From assembly GCA_946122785.1 (NCBI GenBank), contig CAMGYJ010000005.1, positions 63,562,200 through 63,626,199 of the forward strand: DNA of 64,000 nucleotides, given 5' to 3'. Source of the stretch: Linum tenue. Lineage: Eukaryota > Streptophyta > Magnoliopsida > Malpighiales > Linaceae. The notes below the pieces were generated by a model that searched no databases, had not been told where the DNA came from, and saw only the letters and a program-made list of their open reading frames with translations. Positions 34,265 through 45,290 of the stretch are shown piece by piece. The first letter of the stretch is position 1. Each line of letters opens with the position of its first letter. A program made the position numbers and the translations under genes.

Positions 34265-35310
34265 GATGTGGAAATTTGAAAATGTAGGAATTTGTCTCAA
34301 TTTCCACGTTTTACAAAACCTAGGAATTGGTATGTGGAAATTGGAAAAAAATCCACGTTTGGAAAGGTTTACATTTTGTTGAAATTGGTAGTGTGGAATT
34401 TTAAGGAAATACAAAAATACCCTCCCTCATTAGTTATACATGTTGATATTTTTTTAGCAACAGAGTATACCACTCAACGCAGCCACAACATTCAGTTATG
34501 CAATTTACATTTTACATAACTCTCTTGCAACTTCATATGATAAACTATACAAAAACATAGATTAGGAAGAATAACAATTAAAAGATGAAACTCTCTCGCG
34601 ACATTTTGAGACTTGTTTGGAATCAGATCTGACTAAAGGAACCAATCAGGGGCGTCAAGGGAGGAGATCAACAAACTCGGGGGGGGGGGGGGGGTGGGTG
34701 GGGGGGGGGGGGGGAAATAATGTCAGAGATGTTCGATACGACGTCGACAAACAAAACGATGAACGAAATCAGAGATCAAAGACTTCAATTGCTTGCAAAT
34801 TCATTTGCATCGCCAGTCAGATCCAAGTTTCGGGGAGCATACCAGAACTTCTGCCTCCATGATTGCTAATTAGAAGAGCGTTCACTTCTTCAGAATCATT
34901 GACCACCATCATTTTGTCGACGAGCAAAGGCTCAAACTCGCTTCCTAACTGATTGCTGATCGGAGGAGATTTTTGCTTATCTTTGTATCGATTGCAGGGA
35001 CGAAGCAAAAGGAAGAAGATAGAAAACACGAACGGAGCAAATAACCATTGAAATAAGAAAGGGTTAATCTTGGGTTTATGTAAAACAGCAGGGGCCCAAT
35101 TGGAAATAAAAAGTCTTTAAACGTGGGAATTGGAAATGCGGGGGGTGGGGGGTTGTATTTTGGATTTCCACATTTGTGGTAATTGGCCCAAATTCCATTA
35201 TTCAATTTCCATAAATTTTTTTGACAACCAAACATGGTAATTGAACCCAATTACTGCATATTGTGGCAATTGAGCCCAATTACCACACTAAATTATCATA
35301 TCCAAACGAC
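34265..35310. mobile_element. Terminal-inverted-repeat element starting GGGTCGTTTGGATGTGG
   Basis: The left end (33833-33842 joined across the hAT MITE to 34265) is GGGTCGTTTGGATGTGGAAA. The right end near 35310 is TATCCAAACGACCC, its inverse. A related left terminus occurs at 44440. Inside are 'accacacta/ggtaattg' phrases typical of the family and a short ORF pair I do not recognise. No clear target duplication, so the superfamily is unassigned. Confidence 0.6.
34679..34714 (+). repeat. Poly-G tract
   Basis: Thirty-four G and two T residues in 36 bases. It could form G-quadruplex DNA and is also prone to sequencing error, so the exact length is uncertain. It lies inside the element at 34265-35310. 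Confidence 0.85.
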
Positions 35311-36231
35311 CCCCAAGTGTTGAAATTTTCGTGTGTGGTGTGATTGAGTATATAATCCAACTCTACCGTTTTTCATAGTCGAGTAGCTAATGGGCAAGTA
35401 AAATATATGTGTTCCAAAGTCTCGTCCTAAAGATAACAAACTAGGTAGAGGACAATAATTGACATGTATCGTGCACTTAGAAAATGACGTAAGGTTACCG
35501 CAAGGCCCCATTTATAGTTTGCTTGAGAGTTTTGATGATGGATTTGCTCATGGAAATCTATCCATTATGGACTTGAACCGAAATCCATCGTTTTCCTTAG
35601 GGAATTAGGGAGATGGAATCTGTGGGGCCCACCTCTTTTGGGGTTCCAAATCCGTGGACCCCACGGACTTGGAAGTTCCACCTCTTGAGGTGGGATTTGT
35701 GTGATGGATTAAAAGTCGTGATGGTAAATTACCTATCTACCCTTACATTTTTCTTTAATTTCAAATTTGTCCTACTTTATTTCAATGGTTATGAAACTAT
35801 AAACTTTTATAATGTCACATTTTATAAATATGAAAATTTATCATTTCGTTTTGTAGTATCATATTTCATTTAAATATAAATGTGTAAGAATAGACTTGTA
35901 ATTAGATAAGGGTAACAAGATAGTTTGTACTTCATATCCATAATTCTAATCAAACAAAATCCAACAAGCAAATAATAGACTTGTTCAAATCCATAATGTC
36001 ACCAAATCCATCATATATTTATGGTTTTCCAAAACCCAAAATTTACCAAAATCCTCATTTTTCAAATCCATGAAGCAAAGGACCCGTTAGTTGTTGGTAA
36101 ATCAGAATTCGATGGACACTATTGTGTATTATTATTGACAGTCTGACACCAGTTTATATAAAGATTACAATGACCTACTCTCATTATAACCCTAATACTT
36201 AAAACACATTCTTTTTGAGACTCTGACATGG
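35311..36231. other. AT-rich region, possible small MITE
   Basis: Between about 35500 and 36090 there are repeated inverted phrases around 'ATGGATTTG' and 'CAAATCCAT', with ends resembling GGCCCCATTTATAG and (inverted) GGGTCCTTTGCTTC. I could not prove termini or target duplication. No coding. Confidence 0.35.
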
Positions 36232-37783
36232 AAACCCAAAGGCAAAATACACTTGCATAGCCAAAACTTTTAGGTTTGTGCCAATAATAGCCAAATTTGT
36301 CGAAATACCAATTATAGCCAGCTTTTAGAGTTGTTGTATGACAAATATAGCCATTTTCGTTAGATACTTTAACGGTGTCATTCACACCGTCAACTTATTT
36401 GACAATTTGCTGATTAGGCGCCAACTCAACGGACACATCAGCGCTACATAAGAAAATAGTGACACGTCATATATTTCAATTATTTAATAATTATAAATAA
36501 TATATTTTTTTAAATTACCCTCATATTCCCCATCTGCACAACCCATCTTCCCCAAATTTTCCCCAAATTCAATTTTAGGGTTCTTTCCAACTTTTCCATT
36601 CCCCCACGAGTGAATCCTCTACTCCTTCCCCAAATTAATATCTCAAAATAGTTCCAAGACCATAAATTTTCTAATTGTTGGACTTCACGGCATCTCCTCT
36701 ATACACCCTCCAAGGACCAGGTAGAACTTCGGAGTCATCAGAGGCACAACTTACCCCAAGTGTGCTTCCCAATACTTCTCCTCCTCAAATTCCACCAAAA
36801 AATTAACCGCCCACAAATCAGAAATCGTTATGTATGAAAAACCGAGGAAGCGAATTGAAGTGGGCGACCCATAAAAACCATATTCAATACTGTGTAACAT
36901 TGCCCGGTAATGGCGGCGCCGACGATCCTTGTGTAGAAGGCGGCGACGTAGATGGTGACGAGAGGGGTGAACCCGGCGAAGTAGAGAATCCATTTTGCCC
37001 TGCGGAAATTGTCCTGTCCAGCAAGCTCTCCAGCGGGGCACCGAGTGGGAACCCGGCGAAATAGAAAATAGATTTCACCCAACTCATCTCCACGCAGTTC
37101 TCCCTTTTCAAACCCAGATTTGCGTTGTTGAATCCAGAACACATCGAAGAATATATCATGGGAGGATCTGAAACGGTCGCTTATAACCCGCTCGCCACCG
37201 CCAGCGCTCAGTCCGAGGGGGTTTATTGGGGCCATCGGTGGGGATACGTTTGTGGTGGTCTAAAGACATCGGTTTGGCTAGGGTTCTTTAGGCTTGAAGC
37301 TCGAAGTGATGAGTGGTGAGTTGGCGGTGGTCGACGAGAAGACAAAGTGGCACGATGGCGTATAGAGGATGCTGAGTTGGATTGACAGTGCGGTGGCGTC
37401 GGAGCGGTGGATTGTCGGCTAAGAGGATGATGCGGCAGGGGAGATTTGTGACGATGGAGGAGGATAGCAGAGGGATTTGGGATTTTTTTTTGTTTTCCAC
37501 AGTGTTTGAACTTTGGATTTCAGAGAGAAATAAATGATATTTCCTTCTTTTTTCATTAATTTAATAATAATAAGAAAATCCAATTTCCACCTGGTATGAT
37601 TTTGGACAAAAAATGCCCATGTGGCTTGCCACGTAAGCCGTGTCGTTTGCCCAGTCACACTTAACGTTAACAACGTTAAAGAATTGGACGGAAGTGGCTA
37701 TAAGTGGTATTTCGGCAAATTTGGCTATTATTGACACAAACGTGAAAGTTTTGGCTATACAAGTGTATTTTGCCAAACCCAAA
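36232..37783. mobile_element. Pack-MULE-like element with 9-bp TSD
   Basis: The element is 36241-37774 (1,534 bp). The left end is GGCAAAATACACTTGCATAG; the right end, inverted, is GGCAAAATACACTTGTATAG, and the repeats match for about 90 bp. AAACCCAAA occurs at 36232-36240 and 37775-37783, a perfect 9-bp duplication. There is no transposase. The GC-richer interior (36780-37450) contrasts with the AT-rich ends and looks like captured gene sequence. Confidence 0.92.
36828..37235 (-). pseudogene. Possible captured gene fragment in the Pack-MULE
   Basis: A minus-strand frame of 135 codons ends in a hydrophobic segment (WILYFAGFTPLVTIYVAAFY). The overlapping frame at 36884-37159 has a very similar phrase (VKSIFYFAGFPLGAP), so the coding piece seems to contain an internal duplication and a frameshift. 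I do not recognise the source gene. It may be part of a membrane protein, or an artefact of GC-rich sequence. Confidence 0.35.
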
Positions 37784-38740
37784 CTAATACGGAATATGAC
37801 TATTAACAAATTACATATTAGTACTCGTACTCTAATATTATTACCATTTTTGTTGTTGTTGTGGTTGCAGCGAAATTGTGACAACTAAGATACAACCACA
37901 ACAGAAAAAAATCTAAACTATTGGGTAATTGTGAGAATCCTAGACGTTGACAACAATAAACAAAAATACGTTTAGTTACTTCTCTAAGAACTAATAGACA
38001 AAAAAGAGATACGTTCTCAACATCAAGCATATAGCCTTACCAGCATAATAATACTTTGCATCAATAATGTTCCTTACAAGAAACTATTAAATTTTATTAT
38101 TGTTTCGTATTTAATTAGTAATTTCATCACATTTCTCAGTTTATCTAGCGTATTGCAGCATTGTTGTCTTTCAACTCGATGAGTGGTACCCAACCCTGTT
38201 ATGATCTTTCTGAATCTTCATATAATTAATATTACTCTATTCTATAATTTTCTCTATCAGGTAAAATACCAAAATCAACTAATCATAATTTTTTATTTAT
38301 ATATAAAAGATGGGTTCCACGCCACTATTCATTCAATGTTTTTTTCGTAATTCTTACGAACTTCAAGGGTACTCTCAAAAAAGGTCATATATTTTTCATT
38401 TTTTTCCTTCCTTTTATTTCTTTTATCATTTTTTTAATTATATGTGCTAATCTTTTAATAGTCCTTTTTCCGTATTTGATTTAACATATTTATTCATCTC
38501 TTGCTCGAGCTGAAATAGGAAATTCATGCAGAAATATTCTAATATGAGTTATTATTCATCAACGTTGATTTTACATCTTTAGTCCTCTCTCGCTCGACCT
38601 CAAATAGGAAAGTAAAGGAGAAATATCATAATGAGTAGTTATTGATTAAAGTATTATGTAAGTATTCATTTCTATATAGATGACCATTTACCATATTAGA
38701 GGCATACATTAGATGCATTATTGGGTATTACATGTAACCC
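37784..38740. other. AT-rich region, probably the 5' part of a decayed copia LTR
   Basis: No coding. Two similar phrases with 'ctcgagctgaaataggaaa' and 'ctcgacctcaaataggaaa' occur at about 38501 and 38590. If the copia reading of 40162-40380 is right, its LTR begins somewhere here, but no TG start with a matching partner was found. Confidence 0.3.
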
Positions 38741-40161
38741 CTCATTGACTCGTTCTAACTACAATATCCCAATCGACGGCCAAGTATAATCGACGACCGG
38801 GTGTAGCATATGGCAAGCAAGCAATAAGAATTTATCGTACCACGAGGATCTAGGCTTACCCTACTTCAGGTTTAGGGTTCGTTATCTAGCCAATCCTAGG
38901 ATAGTGATTAATGAAACTAAGCTAACTAACCTATACTAACCACTAACCTAGCTATTTACAAGGTTTGGAGCTCTCTTGGGTTGAATCGTCCTAGGTCCGT
39001 TCTTCGGATCGATGTTGGGTATCCTCCTAGCTCGATCGACTCAAATACACTACCGTTTGGAGATGGACTCCCTCGGGAGTGACCCGGAATGGCGAATCGA
39101 TGGATGGGTAGTGCTCTATCAACCTAGGGTTTCGTATAATGCTAGGAGACTGGTCGAATCAAATCCCTCGGGAACTACCCGGACAATATACGATAGGAGT
39201 GACCCGAAGACACCAAAAGGGGCTCTAAGGGGATTATCTCCCTCCTAGGTCAAAAGCTCAATACATGAAAATGGAAACCCAACTCATGCCATTCATGAAA
39301 ACATCCATCAATTAAGTAAAATCATCAATCAAACGTGGATTGTGTCACATACATCAACAACAAATCAAAATCTAGACCTAGGGTTTTTCACCAAGAGAAG
39401 AGGGTCGGTTTTTAGAGAGAGAAGTGAGGGATTACAAATTTGAATTCAAGATCTTTTTTTCTTCTTCTAGGCTTGAATCATTGTCTTCAAGATCCACCCA
39501 AGCCTCCAATTAAGCTCCAAGATCACTCTAGTACTCTCTCTCTCTCTCTCTCACTAGAACTCCCCTTTTGTGTTTTGGGCAAAACCCTAGAGAGGGAATT
39601 GAATTTATCTCCAAAAACCATCTCCCCTTTTTTGTCTTCCCGCTGTTATCTTCATATTTGCCCGAAAGTGACCAGTTCACGGCCGCGTTGGCCAATTCAC
39701 GACCGTGAACACCTAAACGCGCCCGTGAACTCAGTGTCGTCCAAAACACACCACTTCACTTTCCTGGGTTCACAGTTTGTGCTCCAATTTCATGGTCTTA
39801 GAGACCGTGAACTGCCTTGTCGTCAGTAACTTCTGGAACCATGCTGGACACCTCGGTGTTCACGGTTTTTCTCCAAGTTCACGGTCTTTGGAGACCTTGA
39901 AATGAGGTTGTTTCCTGGGCGCTTGCGCTTCACTGTTACGGGACAATTGTCACGGTACTTCTGACTTTTCTTCGATTTTTGCGCTTTTTGACCTCCAATT
40001 ATCTCGAAACTCGTCATCGACCCTTCCACACGTGCTATGACCTTAAATGTATTAAAAAAAGCACAACCTAGCGTGAAATATGTCGAGGAACGATGAAATG
40101 CAAAGTCAAAATATCAAGAAATGAGGGGCAAAATGTGTACATTTGGACCCGAATCACTCAT
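38741..40161 (-). mobile_element. Solo LTR (gypsy, Athila-like style), reverse orientation
   Basis: The LTR is 38746-40156 (1,411 bp), TGACTCGTTC...CCGAATCA, flanked by CTCAT at 38741-38745 and 40157-40161. Read in reverse it begins TGATTCGGGTCC and ends GAACGAGTCA, similar in style to the LTR at 20062-21405. It carries analogous palindromic motifs (TTCACGACCGTGAA, CACGGCCGCG near 39680). No internal retrotransposon sequence adjoins either side, so it is a solo LTR left by LTR-LTR recombination. Confidence 0.82.
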
Positions 40162-40440
40162 CCTATTTTAAATTTCCATTCATTGCTCACATTCATGTAT
40201 ATTGATTGTAAGAATGTAGAGGTAATATGATGCATTTATATAAATAGAGGTCTTTCTTGTACTAAGGAACACATGAATAAGAAAGTTTTGTTTTCCTCTC
40301 TTTGAGTCTTTTCCTCTTCATACTCTTACTCTTGTGTATGCTCCTCTTCCCTATTATTTGATAATATGTTATCAACACGATCTCTTTCTTTTCAAAAGGT
40401 CTAATCCATAGTTGTGCTTCTCAAGTAATTTCGATTCTCC

Positions 40441-40443
<3 letters not shown>
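40162..40443 (+). mobile_element. Decayed copia LTR end and leader
   Basis: The sequence 'tataaatagaggtctttcttgtact ...' followed by CT-rich DNA and ending in ATGTTATCAACACGATCTC near 40365-40383 resembles the 3' part of a well-known group of plant copia LTRs plus their leader. The matching gag start lies at 59180. The intervening 19 kb are explained by later insertions at 40476-55391, 55420-55825 and 56064-59127. The assignment rests on pattern memory. Confidence 0.5.

Positions 40444-40475
<32 letters not shown>
40444..40475. repeat. (AT)n microsatellite, left flank of the large MULE
   Basis: About 16 AT repeats directly abut the MULE terminus at 40476. Similar tracts lie at 55392-55419 and about 55826-55848. 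Confidence 0.9.
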
Positions 40476-40477
<2 letters not shown>

Positions 40478-41404
40478 GCAGTTCTACGGTGCCCAGGGCA
40501 AAATCCGGGGTACCGGTGACCGGGGGCAAGGAAAATTACCAAATGCATCACGAAGCGTTTATGGTGACTTCTACGGACTTCAACCTAACTGTACCCGGTT
40601 TAATGATAGCGATTAAGAGGTTAAACCCTATGGATACGACCCGCCGCCCTAACCAATTTCCAGTCTCCCTTCTACGATCCCTCATTCGCCTTGGAGGGTC
40701 CCCTCTAACTCTAAGTTCGAAGTTCGATCATAAGCTGCCTATCAAATCTGAAATCTCCAACAAAATCATCGTTTCAAAACCCAAATCCTTTTATTATTTG
40801 ATCCACATTCGATTTAGCTCCCTATCCAATCTCAAATCCCCAACATCATCATGTTTCATACGCCAAATCTATGTATCCACATTCGAAGAGAAGATCCCCA
40901 TCCAATATGAAATCCTCACATAATCATCGTTTAGAACCCCAAATCCTTTTATCCACAAATCGACGTTTTGTTCATCGCCATTTTATTTCCGTGCGGAATT
41001 TACTCGCCTTTCTCTTTCTAACACGATTACGGCGACCATGTCTATTATTGTGTTCATCAAACTTTTCGTTTGCAAAAGAACCCTTGAAAGAGATTTGCTA
41101 ACCCTAGGGTTCATGTCGCTAGTGCTTTGTCATCTTGTCTTATCGTTATTGTCATTTTCTCGAAACTTCTATCACTCGGTGAAATTAAGGTTTCCTGATA
41201 TGCAGTGTTCGTCTCGCCCAGATGATTGAGGAAGGAGATGAAGAAGACCTAATTTGATTCGAATCAGATGGAGAGGTCTCCTTAATTTGTGTTTATGTAT
41301 TAACGCTGCGTTTAGGACTAATTCTAGTTGGACTGGGTCTGATCATTGATTTTTGCAGGCTTTTAAATAACATTCAAACGTGGGCTTGTACATGGACCCA
41401 TGAC
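40476..41404. repeat. Left terminal inverted repeat of the large MULE
   Basis: 929 bp. The inner 450 bp (about 40950-41404) match the right repeat closely, for example CCTAATTTGATTCGAATCAG. The outer third is more diverged and of different length. ORFs within it (40474-41229) are not shared by the right copy and are not taken as genes. Confidence 0.88.
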
Positions 41405-42949
41405 ACCTAGTTTGTTGATAATAGATACTGAGTTCCGGATTGTCATTAGGTTGGGCCTTTGATAATTGTCTATCTCAGACTCTCAGTGGCGATTCTTTGT
41501 TTTACTTATTTTCATCTGCTTCTGCTTCTAAAATCCTGATCATTCATTGAGTTCACGCAATTTAAACATAATTCTGTGTTCCATCTTTTTGGAATTTGGT
41601 AAATGCTAGCGTGTCTCTTTACACATTTAGCGGTACGAGGTAAACTACAATCCGCCCAATTTAACTCTTCATTAATTGAGATCCCATTCCACTCTCTCAC
41701 CGATTTCCCCTCTTTATGCAATGCACTCGTACATAACAAACCTCTTGTAGACTAATTAGAGGCTTGTGGTTGGATACTGAGTGAGGATATTTTTTGAATT
41801 TATGTTTTGAAACGAAAGTTAGAGTTTCACTTTTGAAGTACCTATGTACTTTAGTTGGACAAGTATTTTCAAAATGTAAAATTTTATCAGCGTATAGGTA
41901 TACGATTGTTGTATAAGGTGTTGATGTTAGAGGAAATGGGTACTGACTGCTTAGGGTATTAGGTTGTTGATGGTATAGAGTATATGGTATATGGGTAGGT
42001 TATAAGGTGTTGATGGTTTAGAGCATATGGTATCGATTGGTTAAAGGGTGAGGGTAGGTGTTGTCTTATTTTTTCTCGATTATATATTTTCTTTATATTT
42101 GCTTATAAATGCTGATCATGCCTTATTACTAAGACATAATTCGTTATATCTGCTTATAAATGCTGTATATCTGCTTATAAATGCTGATAATTTATTGTTT
42201 GATTTGAACCTGCGTGTTTTTGCTCCGAATGATTTTGTAGTGGCGTGGTAAAGACAATCCGTCCAATTTAACTCTTCATTAATTCCCCCTTTTCTTTTCT
42301 GTTTTGGTAGAATAATTACCCCTTTTCCACTCTCTCAGTCCCCGCCGAAGTTGAAACAATCCCCTGTGATATATTTATCGATCATTTTAACCCTTCACTC
42401 AATAAGAAAGCGAAATTATGCAAGATGGTCATCAATGTGATGTAGCTTAATTGGTTAATTGTCTCTTATTTGCTTAGTCAATAAAGTAGAGGTTTGTGGT
42501 TCGATACTTAGTGAGGTATCAATTTTTAATTTATGTTTTGAAAAGCAAGTTATAATTTTAATTTATCAGCGTCTAGGTATACGATATTGTATAAGGTGTT
42601 GATGGTTTAGAGTACATGGTATTGGGTTAGTGTATTGATCATCTCCATCCCTAAAATAAGATATTGTATAAGGTTTTGATGGTTTAGAGTATATGGTATT
42701 GGGTTAGTGTATTGATCATCTTCATCCCTAAAATTGAACAACAATTTCTAAACGAGGTCCCTACCGCCACATCATCAATTTTAGCAATTCATCACTTAAC
42801 AATTTCTATTCATCTACATCCCTACATTATGCTAGTAATTGCCAAGGTGGGTTCCATTTTATATTTCAAAGGAAACACTTATTATAAATTGAAAGTTGGG
42901 GATGGAGATAGAAGAAGGTGTTGTTGGTATACAGTATAAGGTCTTGAAG
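41405..42949. other. MULE interior, AT-rich with dispersed short repeats
   Basis: The phrase 'ggtgttgatggtttagagtatatggtat' recurs at about 41915, 42005, 42595, 42675, 42970 and 45300. 'atctgcttataaatgctg' occurs three times at 42095-42190. The stretches at 41757-41830 and 42485-42550 ('gaggtttgtggttcgatactnagtgagg') are copies of one another. No coding gene. Confidence 0.5.
42434..42512 (+). ncRNA. tRNA-like / SINE-like segment
   Basis: TAGCTTAATTGG at about 42437 fits a polymerase III A box, and GGTTCGATACT at about 42499 fits a B box with two mismatches to the consensus. Spacing is in the tRNA range. The sequence does not fold into a canonical tRNA by eye, so it is more likely a tRNA-derived SINE head or relic. 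A part is repeated at 41757-41790. Confidence 0.35.
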
Positions 42950-43087
42950 GTGATGGACGTATAAGGGAGGAGCAAGGTGTTGATGGTTTAAAGTATATAT
43001 GTTATTGATTGGTTACGGCATAAGCCTATAAGGTGTTCTTATTGTTGTAGAGTATATGATATTGATTGGTTCGTGTATTAGGGTTTG

Positions 43088-43126
43088 GTTTAGGGTTTAG
43101 GGTTTAGGGTTTAGGGTTTAGGGTTT
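43088..43126 (+). repeat. Telomere-like TTTAGGG tract in copy A
   Basis: About five units of TTTAGGG, the plant telomere repeat, at an internal position. It sits at the same place in the duplicated segment as the tract at 45439. Confidence 0.92.
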
Positions 43127-43503
43127 CAAGTTAGAATAACATAAACCAGATCAATAGAGTAATGTTGGTAAACGAAAAAGTTAGTTAATCTACAAATTCA
43201 GACTATTTAAAAAAGTACATCCCCATTTCCCACCGTCAATTCCTAAACTTTTCCCTTGATCCGATGGTGAAATACCTTCGATCCTCGTCGCGTGCGTGTC
43301 ACCCAATCAGATATTGCCGAATTCGGAAAGTCGCTTTTGCCCATAACCAATGCTGGCGTTACCAAGGCCGAGGCAGTGGTAGGGACTGTAATTTTCAGTA
43401 AATGTGAAGGGAGGGAAAAGTAAAAGTAATTACGAGTCAATCTTTAAATTCGTTCCTCCTCCTCTCAATCCCTGAAAAGAACCCTTTCTTCCATCTTCTC
43501 AAT

Positions 43504-43904
43504 ATGAAACCCCGAAAATCAACTCCATCCGCCTCTCGTCCTCCTATCCCATGCTTTATTTTCGGGTGCAGTGGTAATGATGAGACTGCGTATTATTTTA
43601 GATCTCATTTCCTTTCATTATGTCATTGTTAGATCGTGACTGTTAAACTAAATCCTTCGTTGTATTGTTTCTCCTTTTCTCTCCATGCAGGGTCTTTGTT
43701 AGAGGCAGGGAGGGGAGCAATGACAATAAGTCGCCGTCTGAATATAGCCAGAAGAATCATCACATGTTGTTGCGATTCCATAATAGGTGTTGTGGAACCC
43801 TACTTCATGTGGTGATTCTTCTGTGCCATATTGACGCGTACTTGTTGATCATGCTCCCAAAATGTATACAAGATAGGAAAGTTGCCATATGTATAATAGG
43901 ATAA
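43504..43904 (+). other. Possible small two-exon gene or relic in copy A
   Basis: An ORF at 43665-43904 is matched by 46075-46311 in copy B with most residues conserved (both contain GREGSNDNKSP and HHMLLRFHNRCCGTL). The ORF starts across a CT-rich stretch ending CATGCAG, which looks like a 3' splice site, and an upstream ATG at 43504 reads MKPRKSTPSASRPPIPCFIF up to a GT. Splicing would enter another frame than the conserved ORF. Not recognised. Conservation may only reflect recent duplication. Confidence 0.3.
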
Positions 43905-44030
43905 AATAGTTAGGGAAAGTACAGCTTTTTGTTTTTGTTCGACTCTATGTAACATTTGTTTATGTTTGTATACTGTTTTGTGATTTTTTCTTCTGCTTCT
44001 CTCTTCGCTTCCATGGCGGCTTCCAAAAGT

Positions 44031-44233
44031 GTTTGAGATCTTCTAAATATGCGAGGGATCCTCCACTCCCAATAAAAATACTGTACTTTGTACTATTAGC
44101 GTTTGAGATCTTCTAAATCTGCAGGGGATCCTACACTCCCAATAAAAATACTGTACCTTGTACTTTAGCGTTTGAGATCTTCTAAAATCTGGAGGGAATC
44201 CTACAGTCCCAATAAAAATACTGTACTTTATTT
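44031..44233. repeat. Tandem repeat, three units of about 70 bp
   Basis: Units begin GTTTGAGATCTTCTAAA at 44031, 44101 and 44170 and end in 'cccaataaaaatactgta'. The copy B counterpart (46370-46440) has a single unit. The minus ORF at 44043-44324 is a product of the repeat. Confidence 0.88.
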
Positions 44234-44439
44234 GTTGACTACTGACTCCATTTTTAGAAGTCTTTACGATTGGGCCAACCGGATTTTTTGCCGGATTTCG
44301 AACTCTGCTCCTCTGTAGCCACATGCTCTACACATTTAATGAGTGCTCAAAATTAGTGCAAAAAATACGATGTAATAATTGAATAAAAAAAACTAGTTCT
44401 CAAGAGTATTCAACTGAAATGTTGCACATGATTTATTTA

Positions 44440-45290
44440 GGGTCGTTTGGATGTGGAAATTTTAAAACGTTGAAATTTGTCTGAATTTCAATGTTTTACA
44501 AAACCAAGGAATTGACTTGTGGAAATTGAAAAAAAAACTCACGTTTGGATAAGGTTTAGTTTGTGAGAATTGATGGTATGGAATTTGGAAAAAGAAGTAA
44601 GAAAACGTGGTAATGTCAAATTACTAGGGGGAGGTGTAGTATTCTCAATTACCATCAAGTGCTTACAAATTGCCATCAAGTGACCATTAATGAGTGCATA
44701 AATAAAACGACACCGCAAGAGCCAACAGTCTTCTTATATACCAAACGACTCGGCATAGGAGGACTTCCAGTTTCAGTTCAAGTTTCCAACACCGAGCAAA
44801 TATATGGTCCCAAATGCCACTTTAGCAACTTTAATCGTTTGGAAGTTGTGATTCTTCAAATTGATGTATTAGGCCAATTAGTGTATTATCATTTGATGTA
44901 TTGATTCAATGCATGTATTAGGAAAATACTTTGTTTGGAAGGGCAACGATGAAACAAAAAGTAGGGTAGACAATCCTTCATTAACAATCTCACCTTTTAG
45001 TAGAGATTTATAATCATTCATTTTGAGTGATTGTTGGTGGGCCCAACAAAAAGGTAATGCATGTATTCTAACTCAAAGTGAACCAAAAAAACGACTTCAT
45101 CTTATCATTACATGTATTTGCTAAATACCTCACTTCAAATCTCAACCTCCAAACGACCCAAGTACTATATATCAATTGTGACCATGGGTCCTACTTAATT
45201 TTCGTTGCAATTCAATATTAATTGGTGAGTGTATTATATTAATTTGAGTGCATCTCTCAACTTGTTTTTTGTCGTTGTTTTATTCGAATT
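44440..45290. other. Spacer with insertion-like termini between the duplicate copies
   Basis: Begins with GGGTCGTTTGGATGTGGAAA, the terminus also seen for the element at 34265-35310, and has CCAAACGACCC at about 45154. A phrase 'aaaacgacaccgcaagagccaacagtcttctta' near 44705 recurs at 46620 and 46695, so part of this belongs to the duplicated segment. No coding. Confidence 0.4.

Larger units (their letters stand above)
43010..44435. repeat. Direct segmental duplication, copy A
   Basis: Starts in the 'gtgttcttattgttgtagagtatatg' phrase, continues through telomere-like repeats and the noncoding/ORF segment around 43250-43900, and ends near GAAATGTTGCACATG. It matches copy B (45290-46612) over about 1.2 kb, with copy A holding extra repeat units near 44031-44233. 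Confidence 0.8.

Noticed and set aside
44031..44233. CRISPR-like array
   Set aside because: Units are adjacent tandem copies without unique spacers, in plant DNA.
44043..44324. 93-codon minus ORF with internal repeats
   Set aside because: Product of the 70-bp tandem repeat.
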